Shown: positions 58,236-64,000 of the stretch, piece by piece
Numbering within the stretch: the first letter of the stretch is position 1
Layout of the letters: each line of letters starts with the position of its first letter
Source of the DNA: Domibacillus antri
Lineage (GTDB): Bacteria > Bacillota > Bacilli > Bacillales > Domibacillaceae
Direction of reading: 5' to 3'
NCBI RefSeq assembly: GCF_001936625.1
Contig: NZ_MSDU01000022.1
Location: 1 to 64,000 of the forward strand
DNA: 64,000 nt
Made by a program: the position numbers and the translations under genes
Notes under the pieces: generated by a model
Database searches by the model: none
Told to the model about the DNA's origin: nothing
Seen by the model: only the letters and a program-made list of their open reading frames with translations

Positions 58236-59021
58236 TTAATGCCACGCTTCTTCAAGAGTATTTTGAAAAAGCAAATCAAGCTTCCGGGTTGGATCTGGCC
58301 TATTCACCTGGAGTTTTTTCGCATAAGATTCCATTCGGGCAATTTCAACAGTTAAAAAGTCATTCATCAAGTCAAAACGCATTGCTGTATTTAACGTTTC
58401 ACCGGCGATTTTTTGTTTTAAAAGACGCTCGAATTCCATTTTCACTTCTTTTTCCGGTACAGTTTGTTCAAGCAGCGTTTGCAATTCGAGCGGAGGAAAG
58501 GTATGATGCTGCTCAATCCATTTCGCCGCCAGAACAGGGCGCAAAACATTGATATAATGTTTCGGCGTCACTTGACCGCCGCGCAAAATTTGACCGAAAT
58601 TTTGATTGGCCATGTTCAAATAATGGTACAGACAGGAAGAAGGGGAAAAAAGACGTTGCTTCATTTTTTTCATTTCCTCGATGGCGGAATACGCCTCGTA
58701 ATAAACAATGTTCGAGCCAAGCCATTCGAAAAGAGGCGGATTTGATTTTCGAAACAGTTTCAGCGCTTTCGTCAGCTCCCAGCCGCTCACATCAAGCAAA
58801 ACGTTGACCGGCAGCTCGATCACATCACGTTTTTTTCCGATACCAACCGGATCGATGCTTAAATAAGAGTCGGGCGGATGAACATAAATGAACCGCACAT
58901 CATAATCGCTGTCTTTTGACGAAACGCCCCATGCCCGGCTGCCGGATTCACAGGCGTACAGCACTTTCACATGATGGTCCTTTTCAATCTGTTCGAGCGT
59001 TTTTAAAATGGTCTCTTTCAA
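58236..59021 (-). CDS. RlaP/YcgL-like nucleotidyltransferase
   Basis: A 261-residue protein with a DNA-polymerase-beta-type nucleotidyltransferase core: GSRAWGVSSKDSDYDVRFIYV supplies the GS and DxD metal motif. It belongs to the predicted nucleotidyltransferase family of B. subtilis YcgL and RlaP of RNA-repair systems. The start is TTG 59021, five bases after AGGAGGTG; the longer frame to 59213 has no ribosome site. Substrate unknown; no RNA-repair partner is adjacent. Confidence 0.83.
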   Translation of the reverse strand: MKETILKTLEQIEKDHHVKVLYACESGSRAWGVSSKDSDYDVRFIYVHPPDSYLSIDPVGIGKKRDVIELPVNVLLDVSGWELTKALKLFRKSNPPLFEWLGSNIVYYEAYSAIEEMKKMKQRLFSPSSCLYHYLNMANQNFGQILRGGQVTPKHYINVLRPVLAAKWIEQHHTFPPLELQTLLEQTVPEKEVKMEFERLLKQKIAGETLNTAMRFDLMNDFLTVEIARMESYAKKLQVNRPDPTRKLDLLFQNTLEEAWH

Positions 59022-59054
59022 AAAAACACCTCCTGCTGATTCCCTTTTGAAGAA

Positions 59055-59086
59055 GGGGAGTCTCAATGAACGTTTGAGACATCCCT
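59055..59086 (-). terminator. GAGACA-type hairpin between minus-strand genes
   Basis: GGGGAGTCTCA and TGAGACATCCC form a near-perfect stem with an ATGAACGTT loop, the same hairpin that borders the phased GGCC repeats (compare copy F) but without an array. It lies after the zinc-finger gene. Confidence 0.6.
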
Positions 59087-59092
59087 TGGAAA

Positions 59093-59479
59093 TTATGACC
59101 GCTGAGATTCGAGTACTTCTTTTCCGAATGAAAGGCAGTCGCCGCAGATCGAAACGCCCGGTCCGGCGACGAGCTCGTTCATTTCTTTTTTGGGCTGACG
59201 GCAGAAGGAGCAAGTATCCATCTGGGGCTGTTCCGGACGCACTTTTTCCATTGAGCTGTACAGTTCATCGATCACAGCTGGCTCAATATAATCGAAACCG
59301 CCTTTCAGCTTGAGGGCGATTGTGGTGTAAGCAACCGCCATTCCTTCGTAAAATCGCTGCCGTTCCAACTGCTGACTCTCATTTATTTTTTCTTCGCAAA
59401 GCCGGCTCAGTTTTTCCAATTCCAAAATGATATCTTCAATCTTAGCCCCTCGAAACGTCTTTTTTCGGAAATCATCCAT
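59093..59479 (-). CDS. Stand-alone ClpX-type C4 zinc-finger protein
   Basis: A 128-residue protein. An N-terminal helical part (residues 1-90) is followed by a C4 zinc finger (CSFCRQPKKEM then VSICGDC) of the kind at the N-terminus of ClpX, where it binds adaptors and dimerises. No ATPase domain follows. ATG 59479 lies after AAGGGGCG; the frame extends to 59536 without a ribosome site. It might bind ClpX adaptors or act as an independent zinc-binding protein. No functional evidence. Confidence 0.75.
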   Translation of the reverse strand: MDDFRKKTFRGAKIEDIILELEKLSRLCEEKINESQQLERQRFYEGMAVAYTTIALKLKGGFDYIEPAVIDELYSSMEKVRPEQPQMDTCSFCRQPKKEMNELVAGPGVSICGDCLSFGKEVLESQRS

Positions 59480-59536
59480 TAAGCGTTCGCCCCTTTGTAT
59501 ACATTTGTGTACATAATAATATATTCTATAGATCAA

Positions 59537-59987
59537 ATATTATCCCTTTTAATTTCCTTAATTGATTTGTACTGGAAAAAGAGAGCTGTGGCGATTTTTA
59601 GAAGGGTAAATTTGGATTTTTATGACGGAAACCATCAAGATGCTTCTATCTTTATTGAGGAAGAGGATTGAGATAATTACAATGGACCTGCTTCATCATA
59701 ACCTCATAATGCGTTTTTGATGGCTAGATAGTTAAACGCTGCATTTTTATATATTTGGATTATAAATGGGTATTTGACCTGTTATTCCCTTTTGTGACAT
59801 ACTATTGTTAGTGTGTTTTGGACGTTTTTATAAAATGATGTCCTGTTGTGAAACTAAAAGCAAATGTATCGGCTATTTATGACTTAAACTTCTTTTCAAA
59901 CGTTTTGAACGAGTTTGCTGCCGCTCGATATTTTATTAATTTTTCTATTGGCGGCGTAGTCATGTAAATATCGACGGGGGGTCATCG
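59537..59987. other. Intergenic interval without supported gene
   Basis: About 450 bp, AT-rich. Only very short frames without ribosome sites were seen (for example 32 codons starting near 59621). A TTGACC lies near 59775, but no -10 at proper spacing is clear. No repeat core or hairpin was found. Confidence 0.4.
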
Positions 59988-60419
59988 ATGAATGTAATGG
60001 AGCTTAAAACAGAAAAAGAGATTTTATCGGCTTTTCCGGTGATGAGCCAGCTGCGGACGCATTTGGATGAAAAGATGTATGTGGAGCTTGTCAACGAGGC
60101 GATGGAAAAAGACAGCTATCGCTTGTTTGCGTTAATAGATGGGGAGAAGATCGTTGCGGTGACAGGCTTTAAGCCGATGATAACATTGTATTACGGCCGG
60201 TTTGTATGGGTGTGTGATTTGGTAACGGATGCGGCTGCCAGGTCAAGAGGCTATGGAGAAAAGCTACTGGAGTTTGTGCAGGAGTGGGCGGATGAAAACG
60301 GGTATGGGCAGGTGGCGTTGTCGTCTGGATTGCAGCGGGAGGGCGCGCATCGTTTTTATGAGGAAAAGATGGGGTATGAGCGAGTAAGTTTTGTCTTTAA
60401 AAATTCGCTGCATTCCTGA
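59988..60419 (+). CDS. GNAT-family N-acetyltransferase
   Basis: A 143-residue acetyl-CoA-dependent acyltransferase. The coenzyme-binding motif A is [25 protein letters not shown], with QxxGxG-like RSRGYG; the C-terminus [21 protein letters not shown] is typical. GGGGGT lies before the ATG. No operon partner. Substrate unknown (amine, antibiotic or protein N-terminus). Confidence 0.85.
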   Translation: MNVMELKTEKEILSAFPVMSQLRTHLDEKMYVELVNEAMEKDSYRLFALIDGEKIVAVTGFKPMITLYYGRFVWVCDLVTDAAARSRGYGEKLLEFVQEWADENGYGQVALSSGLQREGAHRFYEEKMGYERVSFVFKNSLHS

Positions 60420-60529
60420 AAGGGTACAGGAGCTTCAAAAAAAGGGATGGAGAGGGAAACGAAACCTCCGTTCAAATCATTGGGTGTGCACTAGCTATTC
60501 GTTCCATAATAGAGAGAGATAATTCCATT

Positions 60530-60558
60530 TTCTTAAGCCGGGCGGAGCGTGATATAAT
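60530..60558 (+). promoter_or_regulatory. Signal peptidase gene promoter
   Basis: TTCTTA (60530-60535) and TATAAT (60553-60558) are 17 bp apart, 28 bp before the start codon. Confidence 0.55.
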
Positions 60559-60586
60559 AAATTGGAAATGGAAAGGGAGTGCATGG

Positions 60587-61135
60587 ATGGAGCAGGATGC
60601 GCTGAGGGCGGAAGTGATTTCGTGGATCAAGACGATTGTGCTGGCGGTTGTACTGACGGCAGCGGGAAAGTATTTTTTCTTTGAAGGACTTGTTGTGCAC
60701 GGGGAGTCGATGTCGCCGACATTTAAAGATGAGGACAAGGTTATTGTATCGAAAATGAGTGAAATTGAGCGTTTTGACCAGATTGTTTTTCGTGCGCCGG
60801 ATTCGGATAATAATTATATTAAACGGGTGATCGGCGTGCCGGGTGATACAGTGGAGATGAAAGATGATGTGCTGTATATTAACGGAAAAGCGGTGGACGA
60901 ACCGTATCTGGATGAAAATAAAAAGAGTGTGCTGGTCGGGCAAAAGCTGACCGGTGATTTTACACTGGCGGAAGTGACGGCCCATGATACCGTCCCGGAT
61001 GGGTATTTATTTGTGCTAGGTGATAACCGGACGGTGAGTAAAGACAGCCGCATGTTTGGCTTTATTCGGGAAGAATCGGTCATTGGTGAAGTGCAGCTGC
61101 GCTTTTATCCGTTAAATGAAATAAAGATATATTGA
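60587..61135 (+). CDS. sipS: Type I signal peptidase
   Basis: A 182-residue SipS/SipT-like leader peptidase. One N-terminal membrane helix (about 12-30) anchors the extracytoplasmic domain. Catalytic Ser41 lies in HGESMSPT and the general-base Lys79 in YIKRVIGVPGD; the C-terminal GDNRTVSKDSR is also conserved. The length matches the Gram-positive P-type enzymes, of which bacilli have several, so the exact paralogue is uncertain. AAAGGGAG lies seven bases before the ATG. It cleaves signal peptides of Sec and Tat exported proteins. Confidence 0.88.
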   Translation: MEQDALRAEVISWIKTIVLAVVLTAAGKYFFFEGLVVHGESMSPTFKDEDKVIVSKMSEIERFDQIVFRAPDSDNNYIKRVIGVPGDTVEMKDDVLYINGKAVDEPYLDENKKSVLVGQKLTGDFTLAEVTAHDTVPDGYLFVLGDNRTVSKDSRMFGFIREESVIGEVQLRFYPLNEIKIY

Positions 61136-61169
61136 TGGAATGATTGGTCACGATCACGCCAGGATAAGG

Positions 61170-61203
61170 AAAAACGCCCCGCTGCCGGGACGTTTTTTTT
61201 ATT
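61170..61203 (+). terminator. Signal peptidase gene terminator
   Basis: AAAACGCCCCG pairs with CGGGACGTTTT (one mismatch) and is followed by more T. Confidence 0.85.
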
Positions 61204-61348
61204 TTCCCTCTGCAAATCCATTTTTTGACCGGGAGCAAATATGTTGTCTTTGTAAAGATAGTACATTCAGAATATGCAGAATTATCTTTATAATGTAAAA
61301 TATAGACGAAAGAATGGATAATTTGTCATAGAAAGGAAATGTGGCCGT

Positions 61349-63319
61349 ATGTATATCCCAATTAGGTGGGAAATTTTGCTCCCTATTATTACGTCACTTG
61401 TTCTTGTTTTTGCGGGGTTTTCGTTCTTTTTGACGAATCAGATGGAACAGTCCTTGGCGCAAAAAGGAGAAGCGGTTGTTGCATCGATTCAGATCGGCTT
61501 GGAAGATTCCATTGTGTCACGAGAGACAGCGGAGTCGATTTTAGAAAAAGAAATGGTCGGTCAGGCGGCGATGACGGCTCTTTTATATGATAAAGGAACG
61601 ACTTACGAGGAGCTTGTGCAGCTGTCTGAGAAGTCCGGGCTTGATGAGTTCTGGATTACGGATGGCGAGGGAAACACCGTCCTTACCAATATGGCATCGT
61701 CCGTTGATTTCAATTTCGGCAGTGATCCAGATGGACAGGCGTATGAATTTATGAAGCTGATTTCCGGTGAAGAGACGGTCGTGACGCAAAAAGCGGCGGA
61801 GCGTTCTGTCGATGGAAAGTTTTATAAGTTTGTCGGTGTCACCGGCTGGGATGATGAGAGGATCGTACAGGTTGGCCGTGACGGGTCGATGCTTGTCGAG
61901 ATGGATCAGAAAATCGGTGTTGCGCCGATGATGGAAAAGCTGAAAAGCGAGCTGAGTGAAGAAGTGAAATATGCCGCTGTTTTAAATGAGTCAGGGGATG
62001 TCATTGCCTCAACGGATGAAAGCGTGCCGCCTGAATCGGATATTACAGATGGAAAACGATGGGAAGGCTCCGTGAACGGAGAAAATGTCATGTATTTTGC
62101 CAAATCGTTACCCAACGGTCAAATGCTGGTCGCGGCACTTTCCAATGAAGTGATGGAAATGGTTCAAATATATACAGGAGCTGCGGCATTAATCAGCGTA
62201 CTGCTCGTTATTTTGATTACATATTTTATTGTGCGGACGTTATTGAAGCCGCTCGGTGTCATGACGTCATCGCTTGAAGAAATCAGCAATGGAGAAGGGG
62301 ATTTAACAGCGCGTCTGCAGGTGCCGGCCAAAGATGAAATCGGCAAGCTGGCGTCCGCTTTTAATAAAACGATATCTGAAATTCAACATATCATTGTTGA
62401 GGTTAAGCAGACGGCATCCCAAGTTGTGGAATCATCTGTCTCATTAGCCGCTCTGACCGAGGCGGCAGCTCATGAAACGGAATTCGTGTCAGATTCGGTG
62501 CGCCGTATTGAATCAGGAGCGGCAACGCAAACGGCGATGACCGATGACTGCGTGCAGACGACGGCTGATCTCGCCCGTAATATTGAGCATATTGCCGAAG
62601 CGGCCGGCGATTTATTCGGACAGTCAGAGCGGACGAAAGAAGCGGCGGAAACAGGTCATACTGTTATTACGGAAGCGGTGGGTCAAATGCAGACCATTGA
62701 CGAATCCGTGCAGGCATTGTCGGAAACAATCGGTGTCATTCAATCCAATACGGTTGAAATCAGTTCGTTTTTATCCACGATTTCCGCTATTTCGAACCAG
62801 ACAAATTTACTGGCGTTGAACGCGGCCATTGAAGCGGCCCGCGCAGGAGAACATGGACGCGGATTTTCGATTGTCGCCGATGAAGTACGCAAGCTCGCGG
62901 AACAGACGAACGAGGCAACCGGACAAATTCAAGGATTAATTGAACGCATGCAGCAGGAAGTGGAGCGGTCATCGAGCAGGATGACAGAAAGCAGTGAATA
63001 CGTGGCTAAAGGAAAAGAAATTACAGAAGAAGCGGGACAGTCGTTTATGAATGTCCTGGAAGAAATTCATGGCATGGCGGTCAGGTTGCAGGCGATTACA
63101 AAGGCGACGGATGAAGTATCCGCCGGTACCGAGGAAGTAAATGCGGCGATTGAAACCATTGCCGGCGCGTCACATGAAGCGAAAAACCATATTGAAGACA
63201 TTGCGGACAAATGTGCCTCGCAAGGCGAGCGGATGAATGACATGAGCGAAAGCATTCAGGAACTCCGTGAAATGTCTGAACAGCTTCACAGCAGCGTTCA
63301 TCATTTTAAGACAGCATAG
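61349..63319 (+). CDS. Methyl-accepting chemotaxis protein
   Basis: A 656-residue chemoreceptor. Two membrane helices (about 9-28 and 275-297) bracket an extracellular Cache-type ligand domain of about 245 residues. A HAMP domain ([26 protein letters not shown]) and a long coiled-coil signalling domain follow, with the hairpin tip [22 protein letters not shown] and [29 protein letters not shown] precedes the ATG. No CheW-tether pentapeptide is seen, usual for Bacillus. A typical SigD promoter was not found; TTCAGA-N17-TATAAT (about 61267-61295) would be sigma-A type. Ligand unknown. Confidence 0.92.
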   Translation: MYIPIRWEILLPIITSLVLVFAGFSFFLTNQMEQSLAQKGEAVVASIQIGLEDSIVSRETAESILEKEMVGQAAMTALLYDKGTTYEELVQLSEKSGLDEFWITDGEGNTVLTNMASSVDFNFGSDPDGQAYEFMKLISGEETVVTQKAAERSVDGKFYKFVGVTGWDDERIVQVGRDGSMLVEMDQKIGVAPMMEKLKSELSEEVKYAAVLNESGDVIASTDESVPPESDITDGKRWEGSVNGENVMYFAKSLPNGQMLVAALSNEVMEMVQIYTGAAALISVLLVILITYFIVRTLLKPLGVMTSSLEEISNGEGDLTARLQVPAKDEIGKLASAFNKTISEIQHIIVEVKQTASQVVESSVSLAALTEAAAHETEFVSDSVRRIESGAATQTAMTDDCVQTTADLARNIEHIAEAAGDLFGQSERTKEAAETGHTVITEAVGQMQTIDESVQALSETIGVIQSNTVEISSFLSTISAISNQTNLLALNAAIEAARAGEHGRGFSIVADEVRKLAEQTNEATGQIQGLIERMQQEVERSSSRMTESSEYVAKGKEITEEAGQSFMNVLEEIHGMAVRLQAITKATDEVSAGTEEVNAAIETIAGASHEAKNHIEDIADKCASQGERMNDMSESIQELREMSEQLHSSVHHFKTA

Positions 63320-63412
63320 CCCGGGAATGGAGAATAGAACCTTTGGAGAAGAAAAGCGGCTTGTGTGGTATACTGTTTCGTAATGATGAATAATGAAGAA
63401 AAGAGGCAAAAC

Positions 63413-63886
63413 ATGCTTACATTTGAAGAAAAAAAAGCCATTATCGATACATTTCCGCAGCTAACCGCGAAAGATGTGTCCATGAAACGCGTCAATTATC
63501 ACTTTGAAGACAGTCTTTACGAAAAAACCGTCGTTGTGTACCATCTTCATCCGAATGGAAACGGTTTTGTTTTTGTCGGTGATCTGCCAGGTTACGAGGC
63601 GAATGAAAAAGGGCTCGTCAACATTCGCGAAGCATCAGAATCAGAACTGCGGGCAGCTATTGCCGATTCGATTCGCTACCTCTCGGACAAAACAGAAGAG
63701 GAAGTCATCGAACAGGAGCCTATTTCAAAGGAAGAAGAATGGCGTAACCGGGAAGGACAAACGCTGCTCTTAGCGAACGAAGATGAACTTTGGAATGTGT
63801 ACACCGGATTAAATCTGGAAGAGAGCTTTGAATCCTTTAAAGAAGCGGAGCGCTATTTGCTGGAGGAAGGATTCCGGCCGAAATAA
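63413..63886 (+). CDS. Conserved-looking hypothetical protein, 157 residues
   Basis: A soluble, acidic protein from ATG 63413, with GAGG upstream (ATG 63383 is possible in the same frame). It opens LTFEEKKAIIDTFPQL and has a central strand-rich part (KTVVVYHLHPNGNGFVFVGDLPGY) and a helical acidic C-terminus. No family is recognised. It lies 94 bp after the chemoreceptor; a terminator follows at 63941. Confidence 0.7.
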   Translation: MLTFEEKKAIIDTFPQLTAKDVSMKRVNYHFEDSLYEKTVVVYHLHPNGNGFVFVGDLPGYEANEKGLVNIREASESELRAAIADSIRYLSDKTEEEVIEQEPISKEEEWRNREGQTLLLANEDELWNVYTGLNLEESFESFKEAERYLLEEGFRPK

Positions 63887-63940
63887 AACTTGGCCGCGTT
63901 CCAGTCCGGATGCCCACGCAAAATAGAAATATAGACACAA

Positions 63941-63973
63941 GAAAATAGGCCGCGCGTACCGCGGCCTATTTTA
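63941..63973. terminator. Terminator near the window end
   Basis: AAAATAGGCCGCG pairs with CGCGGCCTATTTT, a perfect 13-bp stem flanked by A and T runs. Confidence 0.85.
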
Positions 63974-64000
63974 TGTTGTAATACTCTTTTATGATGTGCA

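Overview
The window looks like a chromosomal segment of an endospore-forming member of the Bacillaceae. It carries spoVAC, spoVAD, a tlp-type small acid-soluble spore protein and KinB-like sporulation-type histidine kinases. Many genes are close in length and motif to Bacillus subtilis genes recalled from memory (ydbP, rodA, catE, yhfP, yoxD, gntK, nfrA, niaP, htrA, bioW). Species cannot be fixed from the sequence alone. No rRNA, tRNA, IS transposase, phage module or CRISPR array was seen.

Layout. 0-5 kb: a quinone/electrophile-response pair (nitroreductase and a divergent YodB/CatR-type regulator), a COG0523 zinc-chaperone-type GTPase behind a Zur-like box, a thioredoxin-like protein, rodA and a VOC protein. 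5-9 kb: a ThuA / two Gfo-Idh-MocA dehydrogenases / sugar isomerase operon, with the isomerase frameshifted. 9.6-14.5 kb: catE, a LytTR regulator, a GAF-GGDEF-EAL protein and a decayed sporulation-type kinase. 14.6-17.6 kb: a spoVA-like cluster with three DUF1657 units. 17.8-21.3 kb: cydDC behind a Rex-like box. 21.4-24.8 kb: a Tyr/Pro-rich protein, a TetR regulator divergent from yhfP, and a Fur-boxed substrate-binding lipoprotein with an internal stop. 25.1-29.7 kb: bioA-bioF-bioD-membrane protein-bioW behind a BirA-like operator. 29.9-36 kb: gntK, a winged-helix regulator with an alpha/beta hydrolase, a cobalamin riboswitch before a methyltransferase, tlp, and a 5'-truncated lhgO. 36-46 kb: a KinB-like kinase, yoxD, a formamidase, several damaged genes, nfrA, a YcdB/C-like protein, an MtnX-like phosphatase and niaP. 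46.6-52.8 kb: a MEDS-PAS kinase, then a two-component system, HtrA and a secreted repeat protein. 53-64 kb: small membrane proteins, a PH-like protein, a diguanylate cyclase, a CapA-like protein, a nucleotidyltransferase, a ClpX-type zinc-finger protein, signal peptidase I and a chemoreceptor.

Three patterns go beyond gene-by-gene annotation. (1) A dispersed intergenic repeat family, seven copies here, is built from GGCC cores spaced 20-21 bp apart (about two helical turns). The cores are arranged as a large dyad and joined to a GAGACA-type hairpin. (2) Three promoters (the 48.5-kb response regulator, htrA and the secreted repeat protein) share TTTCAC-N5-TTTCAY exactly 10 bp before the -10 element, so this looks like one envelope-stress regulon. 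(3) A GTTAC-N5-GTAAC palindrome sits two bases after the -10 of both the nitroreductase and catE promoters, 9 kb apart, which fits control by the YodB/CatR-like protein encoded between them.

Many coding sequences are interrupted or truncated: frameshifts near 8203, 34566 and 40225; in-frame stops at 14184, 24316 and 33576; missing 5' ends of lhgO and a WYL protein. Two of the frameshifts lie in homopolymers, so sequencing error and true gene decay both remain possible.
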